64,000 nucleotides of DNA from Taiwanofungus camphoratus. Taxonomy: Eukaryota > Basidiomycota > Agaricomycetes > Polyporales > Taiwanofungaceae. The position numbers and the translations under genes are program-made. The notes under the pieces were generated by a model that worked only from the letters and a program-made list of their open reading frames with translations, had not been told where the DNA came from and did no database searches. Of the stretch, positions 54,884-64,000 are shown in pieces. The stretch spans positions 2,790,001-2,854,000 of the forward strand of contig CP021222.1 of NCBI GenBank assembly GCA_003999685.1, written 5' to 3'. Numbering within the stretch: the stretch's first letter is position 1; each line of letters begins with the position of its first letter.

Positions 54884-57003
54884 CTAGAACTTAAACTCCT
54901 TCTCTCTCCTGTTGTCCCTGTCTCTATCTGCCTTCTGTTTCTTCTTCGCCATCTCCTTCGCAATCATATCAGAGAAATCTTCTCTGCCATTCGCGCCAGG
55001 TACACCAGCCGAACCGCGCGAATACTGCTCGTATTTCCTGCGTAGCTCCTCTTCTGACATGCCTTCCAACTCCGAAGCGCTAATTGAAACATCTACGCCG
55101 TTTGTCTTGCGCTGAAAATGCAAAGCTCGAGTCGATATTGTTGTAACATACGTGGGGCAATTCTACGCACCCTGCTTCCTCTCTCGTCTCCGAGAACTGG
55201 AATGGCACCACCACTCGTAACAGCACTTACATCATAGCCACGCTCGCTCCCCATGAGACCTCTAACTGAAGCCTGCTTCTCTGGAACAACCTGGTACAAT
55301 GATCTTGGGCCTGTCTCGACAGCCTCTGATTGTGCGCGCCCTGCGTTTTTGCGCAATTCCAAGAAATCGGGAGTCTCGAGCCCACCAGCAACTGTCGACA
55401 CGACACTGGTCATGCCTGAAGGTGTCTCGAGGCCAGACGGTGTTTGAAGGCCGTCCTGAGGCGCAGGCTCTGCGACTTCTTCTTCTTCGCTCTCCTCTTC
55501 GCTTTCTTCCTCTTCCTCTTCTGGGGGCTAGTCAGTTTCCGATATATGAAAAATTGTGAAAAAAACCTACCCTCTTCAGGTTCGAGTTCTCCCCAGAGGT
55601 TGCGATCCACAGGTTCACCCATCTATATAGACGAATGCATGAGTAAAATAGAGTCGTTCGAGGAAGGAGCGGTAATTACATCGGCATCATTGTTCTTTGG
55701 CATTACACCGAAGACGTCACCATACAGAGGACGATTGTACTCATCAAGAGGGGGCTTACCCCAACCACCAGGATGGAAGCCCCATTGAGCGCTGTTGTGC
55801 GGATGTTAGTAAAAGTCCATCATGGAAGGAAGAATTACAAACCCTTCCGGAATAGGAGCATTCAGTCCTGGTATTCGCAATGTTGGATAACTTGGTGGAG
55901 GGCCGAACCGCTGCATGCTAATAAGCCACGGTGGAGGTGCCAGTGGGGGTATTGAAAGCGCTTCTACAAGCTCGGGAGAGAGATCACCAGGGCGCTTGTG
56001 TTTCAACTGAGTCTCGAATTCCTTTCCTTCATAATACCTAGCGCATGAGAAGCTGTTAGCTGCACGCAAGTAAGACAAATCCGAGCGCTCACATTTCACC
56101 AAAGCTAGTCACGTTCGGCTTCGTCATGAATTTGAAGAAGGCGTCATGCAACTTTTGGTAGTCGATGTCGACCTTGCCCATCTTCGGCTGAACCCGCTCG
56201 CGTGTCTTTGCCTTGAGTGACATGTTGGCCTCCTTCTCCTTAATGGCGTCCCGCATTGTAGCAATGCCGGTGTCGGCGATGTACGAAGGCAACTGGAATG
56301 GTGGTTTCTCAATGCCCCTCTTGCCCTGCAAATAATCACGCTTAGCACTCCAATGACTCGGAATGGGTACCGTGTTCCGGTAGCTTTTGAGGTGAAGGAG
56401 TAAACGCGGATCGGAAGCAGTGACATCTGTCCACTCGACGACTTCGGGTTTCTTCACGAGCTGCTTCAATTCGGCGACAGTCAGTCGATTCATTTTGCGA
56501 GCCTTCTTCTTGGATAGTGGCTTTTTTTCTTCAGCCTCCGAGTCGCCCTCAGACGCCATGTCGTCGTCAGAATAAATAATTTCTCCCTTTGAGGGTTCTT
56601 GATCGCGAGTCTGCTGCACATGCGAACATCAAATAAGACTCTGAAAGCATCTAACGCGTAAAACACACCAATGAGGATTCCGGAGGCAGCTGGAAGCGAG
56701 CAAATACGTCGGAGAATTCTTCGAGGACAGAGCCTTTCATATCCAACTGCTCAGGTACGTACTCGACATCCATGGGCTGTATATTCTGCTCCTCCTCCAT
56801 CTTTACATCCTCTCCATTTGTCTCCTGTATGTATGATGAATATAGGCCGTGTATACATAACACCAACGACGCACCGAATTCACCACCTTCTCCTCTGCCT
56901 TCTTTTGCTTCGCCTTCAAGCGACGAAGCTGGTTTTTGGACTTGAGTTTGCCATTAGTCTTGATACCGTTAGTCATTGTCGCTGTCTCAACTTGAGTTGC
57001 CAT
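54884..57003 (-). CDS. CUS1: Splicing factor 3b subunit 2 (SF3B2 / Cus1)
   Basis: SF3b2 is part of the U2 snRNP and anchors it near the branch site. Exons are 56875-57003, 56669-56824, 56093-56613, 55843-56037, 55680-55791, 55571-55622, 55171-55520 and 54884-55111, giving 580 residues. The DUF382 core (MNRLTVAELKQLVKKPEVVEWTD, LLLHLKSYRNTVPIPSHW) is followed by the PSP domain (LKHKRPGDLSPELVEALSI, PPPWLISMQRFGPPPSYPTL) and the SF3b4-contact tail NRPLYGDVFG. The acidic EEESEEE stretch and the C-terminal helix are usual. For exon 7, only the CCCCCAG acceptor keeps frame; the nearer TAG does not. The gene is divergent from eIF4A. Confidence 0.95.
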
Positions 57004-57320
57004 GATTTCGACGTCGAGCGATGCTGAAGGCTGGTCGGCGCTGCGACAAGGTTCAAGGTCGCGGTGAAGCCGCGGTGTCGACGAGAGACGAGAGGCCTGC
57101 TGATGTAAACTGTGAGAATGCTTTCCAAATTTAGATTGCGGAAAGCGAAATATACGGCAGGCTCCGAGCCTTCAGTCATCGTTGACGAGGCGAAATTTGC
57201 TTTTTACAGTCCTCTGAGACCATCAAGCGATCTATCGATTTCGCTCTCAACCTTCAAAACTTCTCAAGCTTTGTCGACCAGGGAGTCGACTCTTAAGAAA
57301 GCAGAAAAGGAATCAATACA
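57004..57320. promoter_or_regulatory. Shared divergent promoter (SF3b2 / eIF4A)
   Basis: About 320 bp lie between the two start codons of a splicing factor and a translation factor. An 80-codon plus frame (57112-57354) overlaps it and runs into the eIF4A ATG in frame. It is probably 5' leader, because the family starts at the MSQEP methionine. Confidence 0.45.
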
Positions 57321-58854
57321 AATGTCACAGTGGGTGATATCACACCGGCGCTAAAAAAAATAGCTGATCAATAGTCTGCTTCAGAGAACCACTCCAGGAC
57401 ATCCAGGATGGCGAAATCGAGTCCAACTGGGATCAGATTGTCGATAAGTAAGCAGATTCCACAGACTCTGTATAATGAAGGTGCTTATGAGCCGGGAATG
57501 TAGCTTCGACAATATGGACCTAAAGCCAGAGTTGCTCCGTGGTATCTACGCATACGGGTGAGTTATTCTTTTCTCCCCTCTGGCTTGCCTTTTGAACCTG
57601 CTGACATCGTGCCAGTTTTGAGCGTCCTTCTGCTATTCAGCAGCGTGCTATCGTTCCCGTTATCAAGGGCCACGATGTCATTGCCCAGGCCCAGTCCGGT
57701 ACCGGCAAGACCGCCACCTTCTCCATCTCCATCCTCCAAAAGCTCGACCCCAACGTCAAGGGCACCCAGGCGCTCATCCTTGCGCCTACTCGTGAGCTCG
57801 CACAGCAAATTCAAAAGGTCGTGGTTGCTCTTGGTGACTACATGAGTATCGAGTGCCATGCCTGTGTCGGTGGCACGAACGTCCGCGAAGACATGGCTAA
57901 ATTACAGGAGGGTGTTCAGGTCGTCGTCGGTACTCCCGGTCGTGTCTTCGACATGATCAACCGTCGCGCACTCAGGACGGACCATATCAAGATTTTCTGT
58001 CTGGATGAGGCCGATGAAATGTTGTCGCGCGGTTTCAAGGACCAGATCTACGAGGTCTTCCAACTATTACCCCAGGATACACAGGTTGTCCTACTCTCCG
58101 CTACGATGCCTGCGGATGTCCTTGAAGTTACAAAGAAGTTCATGCGTGACCCCGTCAGGATCCTTGTTAAGCGGGACGAATTGACATTGGAAGGTATCAA
58201 GCAGTTCTACATTGCTGTGGAGAAGGAAGAATGGAAGTTGGACACGCTGTGCGATTTGTACGAGACTGTGACCATCACTCAGGCTGTCATCTTCTGCAAC
58301 ACAAGGCGGAAGGTCGATTGGTTGACCGAGAAGATGCATTCGAGAGAATTCACAGTCTCTGCTATGGTTGGAATCTCGTCCACATGATTGATTCTCCAAT
58401 CGAGGTACTAACGCAATTTATCTGGTTAGCACGGTGACATGGAACAGAAGCAGCGCGAGGTGTTGATGAAGGAGTTCCGCTCGGGATCGTCTCGAGTGCT
58501 GATCACGACAGATCTTCTTGCTCGTGGAATTGACGTGCAGCAGGTTTCGCTTGTCATCAACTACGACCTCCCTACCAACCGGGAAAATTATATCCACCGT
58601 ATTGGACGTGGTGGACGGTTTGGACGCAAGGGTGTTGCCATCAACTTTGTCACTACTGAGGATGTGCGCATGTTGCGCGATATCGAACGTGAGTAATGAC
58701 GTACGAGGCAATTTTGGTGTCAACTGACGAAGGCTGCCTCAGAATTTTACAACACCCAGATTGATGAAATGCCTCTTAACGTCGCGTGAGTTGGAGTGTG
58801 GCCATGCATGAGACGTCTACGTGCTGACGTTTCACCTCTAGCGACCTCATCTAG
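57321..58854 (+). CDS. TIF1: Translation initiation factor eIF4A, DEAD-box RNA helicase
   Basis: eIF4A unwinds 5' leaders as part of eIF4F. Exons are 57321-57328 (8 nt), 57385-57447, 57504-57557, 57616-58366, 58430-58688, 58743-58785 and 58842-58854, giving 396 residues, exactly the family length. All helicase motifs are present: Q motif [10 protein letters not shown], motif [34 protein letters not shown] and [13 protein letters not shown]. It ends NVADLI. The first coding exon holds only MSQ less one base. The main exon is long and intron-free, as in highly expressed genes. Confidence 0.97.
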
Positions 58855-59788
58855 ATGAACTGTACGTTACGCTGTCATTATCTTATCACGAACCCTCAAC
58901 ATCATTGGAACGAACGAGTCGACTGAGGATCAGAATTGTTTTCTTACCCTGTGTCATTATCATACACCTTTTTCGCTGCTGTCGCTCTTTTCCTCACCCA
59001 CGCCACCTCGCCCACGAACACTTTCCCGAGTTTTCGTTGGATTGTATATGTGCTGGGTCAGTCCTCCGTAGTTTAGGTTCCGAAACTGTTCCATGTATTG
59101 CGAGTACGCTTGCCGATTTTATGCATATCTGCCAAATATTGCGGTGTTCCGCCTGTCTCGGCTTGAGGTGTCTTGATGCGTACGCGAGGGTGGCGGGCTG
59201 ATGCCTGCTGGTCGCTGGTTCCAGCCGGTGCAAGCAACACGGTCACGCAAGGACCCCGTTGATTAGCAAAGCACTAGTCATCAGCGGCTGTGATTGGCTG
59301 GTAGGAGACAGATAGGAGTAGAGGCAGTGTTAGGGGTCGGGCCTAGGCGGCCCAATACCGGATGCGGACAGGGCCGATCGTGCTGCGGCCCCGCCTGCAG
59401 TCGCGCTCCGTCTCGGGCCCAGGAACAGCACCGTCAAATTGCCCGTCAAACCAAGCACACATGACAACACTTCCCGAGACGTGTGTGTTCCCTGTATTTG
59501 ATTGGCACGTACATATATTTGTCCGTGGGTTGGCCGACCCTAGCTGTCTATCTTGTCTTCCCCCCAACTTAAGTACTCCTTTATTCACCGTTTAATCTTA
59601 TGCTCCCCTGTTGACCGTTCCAGCGCCCCTTTTCGAATTCCCTTCGTGCCCTGCGGGAGTTGATACAGGCAGACAGCGGTGCCTTTCCCATTTTTTGCAG
59701 TTACTTTGTTGTGACCCTGCTGTGGCGTGCCTACCGTTTCGTACTTGGTGGCCCAGGGGCAAAGCTATAGTTCAATAAATTATTATAT
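58855..59788. other. Intergenic region, nothing recognised
   Basis: This holds the eIF4A 3' flank and the promoter of the phosphatase, with an AT-rich element (AATAAATTATTATATATGG) ending at the phosphatase start. Small frames at 58905-59201 and 59362-59595 show no family resemblance. Confidence 0.5.
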
Positions 59789-60409
59789 ATGGTACGCTCC
59801 TCTTTCCCTACTTCCACTCTTTCTGACATGGCTCCAAAATTCCACATGTCACAGATATCTGTATCCATGCCTGCTAGTCCCATCTACTCTTCTCCCTCTT
59901 CACCGACTTCTCCCTCCTGGCACTCCCGCGCAGTCACATCCCCGTCTGCCAGACATTTAGAATCGTTGCCACCTACGGAGATCGTCGACCGCGTCTTTAT
60001 TTCAGACATGTACGCGGCCGAAAGCGCAGTCACCCTCGCCTCCCTCCGCATAACTCATGTGGTCAGCGTCATGCGTGGACGGATCATTCTGCCCTCGAAC
60101 ATGGGCTTAAAACACTTCCAGCTGCCAGTGGAGGACAACCCTTTCGCCGAACTCGCCACATTACTACCATCCTCGACAACCTTTATTCTAAATGCCCTTG
60201 ACGACCCAAACGCCCGCGTCCTGGTGCACTGCGCGCAAGGCATCAGCCGCAGCTCGAGCGTTGTCTGCGCGCTTCTCATCGCCAAGGAGGAGATGACGCT
60301 CGATGAAGCTCTAAACCACCTCAAGTCAAAATGGAGTCAGGCAGATCCGAACCCGGGCTTCATCCAGCAACTGGGCGAGTATGCGCGGTCACTGCCACAA
60401 AAGTCATAA
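59789..60409 (+). CDS. Dual-specificity protein phosphatase (DSP/MKP-like)
   Basis: An intron-free frame of 206 residues. The catalytic signature VHCAQGISRSSSVV supplies Cys-148 and Arg-154. An upstream aspartate (VEDNPF, about 116) is the likely general acid. The Ser/Pro-rich N-terminus (about 1-60) may be regulatory. A second ATG at 59828 (MAPKFHMSQ) is an equally good start and sits further from the AT-rich promoter. Proteins of this size act on phosphotyrosine/threonine of kinases or on other phosphates. The substrate is unknown. Confidence 0.88.
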   Translation: MVRSSFPTSTLSDMAPKFHMSQISVSMPASPIYSSPSSPTSPSWHSRAVTSPSARHLESLPPTEIVDRVFISDMYAAESAVTLASLRITHVVSVMRGRIILPSNMGLKHFQLPVEDNPFAELATLLPSSTTFILNALDDPNARVLVHCAQGISRSSSVVCALLIAKEEMTLDEALNHLKSKWSQADPNPGFIQQLGEYARSLPQKS

Positions 60410-60696
60410 TTTCGGATGACTGTCATGAACACCTACATGCTTTCTGTCATTCATCACGACGACAGTCTTTCACGCAAAACCATATTCCCTGCGCATCCTA
60501 GCTATTATCATAACATTATTATATTCTAGAGCTGATCCTCATTGTTCATACCATACCCGTCTTTAACAATCAGCATGTTATGCCACGCACCCATCGCGAA
60601 CCAACACTGGACTTTGTACTGTACACTAACCTTACATACACCATTGCGAATACAATGGATAGCGGATATCAACATATATAAGGTCCGATGAGAATG
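60410..60696. other. Convergent 3' flanks of the phosphatase and Rab genes
   Basis: AT-rich DNA with TATTATCATAACATTATTAT-like sequence, a plausible polyadenylation region. No gene was seen. Confidence 0.5.
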
Positions 60697-61640
60697 TCAG
60701 CAGCAACGTGAACTTGCTGTGTCCGACTCTAGCGTCAAATTAGTGTTCGAAGGCCTTGACAATTTGACACCCGGTGACTGCCCCGGAGGCACGGAAATGA
60801 GACGTGTTCATTGCAAGCCAGACATGCAGAACTCACCCGGTCATCATCAAACACTCCCCGCCGGATCTTGTCCAGGATATCACGTGTTGCCTGCTCGAAC
60901 GCCGCTTCGACGTTGTGTCCAGATTTGGCGCTCGCCTCAACGAACAAAAGGCTCTCCTCTTTGGCCCATAGCTCTGCTTCCTCCGTGCTCACCTCCCGGG
61001 AGCGTTTCCCGGGACCAGGTGGTGCGCCATCCTCCGTACATAGGTCAATCTTGTTTCCGACAAGGATGCAGGTGAGATGTGGGTCCGCGTGTTCCCTTAC
61101 GTCCGCGAGCCAGGAGCGGGCATTGAGGAAGCCTATGAGAGCGATTATCAGTGGCGCACAAGGCGAACAGAATGGGACCGCACTTTGCCGTGATGTTACA
61201 TCGTACACGAGCAGGCACCCCGCCGCACCACGGTAGTACGACCTTGTGATCGACCTGAACGACTCCGTGCCAGCGGTGTCCCAGCCTGGCCTATACATGT
61301 CAGCCACTTGGTCGCTGCATAGCACGCTCGTCACATACATTGCAGCTTGACGACCTTGTTCTCCTCCGGTATCGTGATTAGCTTTGAGCCGAATTCAACT
61401 CCTAGCTACGGAGTGGGGCGGTCATCAAGTGATACGCTTCGCTCGGGGTGCACGCACTGTTGGGTCCGGATTTACGAGGAAGCGCTGGTCCGTGAGTCGA
61501 ACTAACAGGGAGGATTTACCCACTGCGGCGTCTCCTAATAGGTGATAGCGAGTCTGTCAGCACTGAGTTTATAAGAAGAAAAGCATATACATACCCGTTA
61601 TGATGAACTTGAGGACGTAGTGCCATGCTACGCCCGCCAT
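60697..61640 (-). CDS. Rab-family small GTPase (Rab2/Rab4-like)
   Basis: Rab GTPases direct vesicle traffic; this one resembles the Rab2/Rab4/Rab14 group of early secretory and endosomal recycling routes. Exons are 61595-61640, 61458-61534, 61339-61405, 61184-61285, 60837-61132 and 60697-60777, giving 222 residues. The P-loop GDAAVGKSS, switch I DPTLGVEF, G3 WDTAGTES, G4 GNKID and G5 EASAKSG are in order. The protein ends SSRCC, a double-cysteine geranylgeranylation site, which fixes the last exon. At the catalytic glutamine position (DTAGQE) there is Thr-70 instead. An extra GAPPGPGKR loop follows G4. Confidence 0.93.
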
Positions 61641-61895
61641 AATTAGCGCAAATATTTCGCTGTGCGAGGTCAAGGTATACGCAAGAAGGAACTAATCAAG
61701 AAAATGAGGGGACTGAAGAGGTATCTCGAGCAGGAGAAACTAGAATGAGATGGCGAACTGTGCGACGATCGCAGCCATGGCCGATGACGGTTGCACTTGT
61801 CGGCACACAACCACGTGACCCGTCCGGAGCTGGCCGGGAGTCGGGACGCCCTTCCAGCAAGCGACAACGCAAAGCTCAGCAAACCGTCCATCACG
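61641..61895. promoter_or_regulatory. Shared divergent promoter (Rab / ATP15) with a CACGTG site
   Basis: The 255-bp interval between the two start codons contains one CACGTG palindrome at 61812-61817. This is the core site for bHLH factors such as Cbf1, which regulates respiratory and sulfur genes in fungi. Confidence 0.4.
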
Positions 61896-62232
61896 ATGAG
61901 CAGTGCTACCTGGCGCAGTGTGTTCACGTATGTTTTCAAACTTTCTACGCTACCGTCCATCGTGACTGATCTACCAAAAGGTACAATAAGTACACTCAGA
62001 TCGCGGCCCGCGCTCTGCGCCAGTCGCTGAAGGAAAACGGGCGTGTCGCGGCGGAGAAGCGAGGCCAGACGATTCTTCGGTACCAGCACTGGGAAAACGG
62101 TCAGGGTGGTGAACAGGTGAGTCTTCGCTCCACAACATTGTACGCGATCATTGAGTGTACGCTGTTGGGTAGGTGTACTTGGTTCCCCCGGTTGACAAGG
62201 ATGGCCCGCCGCCGAAGAGTGGAGCAGTATAG
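61896..62232 (+). CDS. ATP15: Mitochondrial F1F0 ATP synthase epsilon subunit
   Basis: Three exons (61896-61927, 61981-62116 and 62173-62232) give 75 residues. The segment KYTQIAARALRQSLKE, then RVAAEKRGQTILRYQHWENG, matches the small epsilon subunit of the F1 central stalk. Fungal homologues start with a short SATWR-type end and keep the aromatic/basic helix. No cleavable presequence is expected for this subunit. It is divergent from the Rab gene. Confidence 0.88.
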
Positions 62233-63312
62233 CGATGATTGACAGTTCAAAATAGACAGGAGGATTTGCTATTGGTCCGATGATTCAATGAACATTTGTT
62301 CAATGCGTTTTCCAAGCTTTTGTCATGACGGTGGTATCGAAGACCAGCTCCAATATTGTCGGCCATGGCTCTCTGGTGCTCCGATAGACCAAATTTTGGA
62401 CCGCTCTGAAGATCACTTCTCTTCACATTCGAGTCATTGTCCCTATGCGAGCGAGGCGAGGAAGGTATACCTCTTCTCTTCCTTCCGGATCTTATTATTT
62501 TTCCGTATCTCGTTGGATTCTCTGATCTGTCATTCTGAGCGTCAAGTTCCCCGCCTCGAGCCCTCACGAGCCTCTTTTTGGCATCACTTTGACATAGCTT
62601 TGCATGCCCTTGGGCCAGGTCTCATGTTCCAACACGGTTCGTAGTTTCGCCTCTTTCTATTTTTGTGAATGGTGTGCAATGAGGACCCCATCAGTAAGTC
62701 TGGTGACCTTGCGAGTACTCGCTTATGGTAGGATTTAAGAACCAGCATCAGCGGTATCCTTCCCCTTTTCATCATCCAACTGCCCTTTGGGAACAATTGT
62801 AGCGAGCCCCCTGAGTGCTGTGTTGCGCGTGTTGAGTCTGAAGTAGCCATGCTTCGCTTCCTCCGTCGCCATTCTCAAGCTCGGCTATTTTCTCGTGCTT
62901 CCAAAACACCTCCTTTCCTCTATGCTTTGATAAATCCCTCCGATCCGCATCTATTCTGTGCTCTAGGCTTCTGACAAGGTCGGGCTTTACGAGATGAGTT
63001 TACTGCTGGGCGGCCTCGTTGCGGCTTGTGTTGTGCGGACTTGAGTGAGCCGCCCAAGATGGTTTCCACTCCACGTGCGTTTGACATCTGAGGATTCACT
63101 TATGAAGCTTACGTACGCTCGCGCCTTTTCTTCACACCACGATCATAAAGCGGTCTCTTCACCTCCTCTCAACGCCCCATTCCCTCAATACTCTTCCACC
63201 CCTCCCCCTTGTACGTCTCTGTCACTTTTGTGTCTCTTACCACTTGTCTTCTTCTCCCCAAACCCGGAACATTGCTCTGATTTTTTTACTAGCTCAAAAT
63301 TGTCATACAAAA
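62233..63312. other. Intergenic region; pyrimidine-rich leader of the zinc-knuckle gene
   Basis: A minus frame of 45 codons (62735-62872, MATEEAKHGYFRLNTRNTAL) has a coding-like look but no family match. The last 300 bp are strongly CT-rich, as in leaders of highly expressed fungal genes. No repeats or RNA genes were recognised. Confidence 0.45.
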
Positions 63313-64000
63313 ATGGCCGGAGCCCGAGGATGTTTTAACTGTGGTGGTTGTGCGTGGTGTTCTGTACTCTTCTAGTTGCCGTTTTTATCAGCTCCGTTCG
63401 TGTGCTGTATTGTCACCCATCCTTATCTTGCGTTTTGCGACCACAATTCGCTTTTTATCCTTTTTTTCCCTTTCGTGATGGTGTGGGGTCCTGGCGGCGA
63501 TCCATGTACGGCTCTTGTGTCGTTATGTCGTATCGATGACATGCTGTTGTCGTATCACGAATCGCCTCGCACCTCGCAATATATCTTTTTTTTCACTCTT
63601 CATACCTTGTGCCTTTCGTGCTCGTGCTTCGTCTCCCCCGAATTGACGCGCTCCTCGGCACGCAAATGTAGTCGGACACCAAGCTGCAAATTGCCCGAAG
63701 GCGGGCACCCCAACCTGGTAATAATTCTTGTTTGAACTGCCATGGACATGTCCCTGATGGTGTTACGGTTGCCAACAATATATGTTAGCTATAACTGTGA
63801 GTCGTCCGTCGAATTTTGGATCGAAATTTGACCCTTTTTTGCAGGTGGGCTCGAAGGACACGTCTCTAGAGACTGCACAATGGAAGCGAAGGCAAAGTCT
63901 TGCTACAAGTGTGGCCAAGAAGGCCATATAGTATGTTGTTCCCACCTCATTGTACAAAAGCGCGAATCTCATCGTAAAATACAGAGTCGGGAGTGCCCCG
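63313..64000 (+). CDS. GIS2: CCHC zinc-knuckle nucleic-acid-binding protein (CNBP/Gis2-like), 3' end cut
   Basis: These proteins consist of tandem CX2CX4HX4C knuckles that bind single-stranded nucleic acid and influence translation. Exons are 63313-63349, 63672-63717, 63789-63796, 63845-63930 and 63985 to the window end. The reading is MAGARGCFNCGGFGHQAANC, then TCYNCGLEGHVSRDC, then SCYKCGQEGHI-SRECP, which is two full knuckles and most of a third. The first intron is long (about 320 nt). The third exon is only 8 nt and supplies part of the second CxxC. The usual family length (about 170-180 residues, seven knuckles) implies most of the gene lies beyond the window. Confidence 0.9.

Noticed and set aside
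57112-57354. 80-codon plus frame as N-terminal extension of eIF4A
   Set aside because: eIF4A orthologues start near the MSQEP methionine and total length is already 396; the extension would also read through the first intron to a stop.

Overview
This is nuclear DNA from a filamentous basidiomycete, most likely an Agaricomycete. The evidence is intron-dense genes (introns mostly 45-70 nt, GT-AG, with CTRAC/CTGAC-like branch sites), very small exons, Agaricomycete-type F-box relics, an allantoate-permease-like transporter, a SAP-domain kinase and a possible DUF6593-like gene. I modelled genes by joining open segments at splice sites that keep frame and preserve recognised protein families. Exon coordinates are therefore manual predictions. 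Nothing was searched against a database.

Layout. 1-1417: F-box gene with an in-frame stop. 1418-5450: gene-free DNA with decayed LTR-like sequence, a tRNA-related SINE-like block and tandem repeats. 5593-8777: external alternative NADH dehydrogenase (16 exons, very GC-rich). 9070-11298: CLP1. 11886-15492: CTF18 (17 exons). About 15860-16599: decayed F-box relic. 17352-18881: S-adenosylmethionine synthetase. 19234-22340: myotubularin-type lipid phosphatase. 22341-26556: relic-rich DNA with one tentative small gene. 26557-29097: MFS transporter. 29098-33468: a hairpin repeat, a small membrane protein and a coiled-coil protein. 33469-35230: aromatic aminotransferase. 37176-38048: small lineage-specific protein. 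39283-41861: acyl-CoA synthetase. 41956-42276: foldback element. 42548-46051: SAP-domain protein kinase. 46500-47330: uncharacterised zinc-knuckle-like gene. 47490-50371: glutamyl-tRNA synthetase. 50675-51781: metallophosphoesterase. 52052-54675: 2-isopropylmalate synthase with a duplicated regulatory domain. 54884-57003: SF3b subunit 2. 57321-58854: eIF4A. 59789-60409: dual-specificity phosphatase. 60697-61640: Rab GTPase. 61896-62232: ATP synthase epsilon. 63313-end: CCHC zinc-knuckle protein.

The genes do not form one pathway. Most are conserved housekeeping functions: mRNA 3'-end processing, splicing, translation, replication clamp loading, respiration, Leu/Met metabolism and trafficking. 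Several sit in divergent pairs sharing 250-320 bp promoters (Glu-tRNA synthetase/phosphoesterase, SF3b2/eIF4A, Rab/ATP15). Between these islands lies CpG-poor, repeat-like DNA.

The most unusual observations are: a predicted 4-nt exon encoding the A5-motif glutamate of the acyl-CoA synthetase, plus other tiny exons of 8-22 nt; a kinase with SAP-like domains and no VAIK lysine; the duplicated LeuA dimer domain; and inverted-repeat elements at 29878-29968 and 41956-42276. I did not find a convincing multi-gene system that is new to biology.
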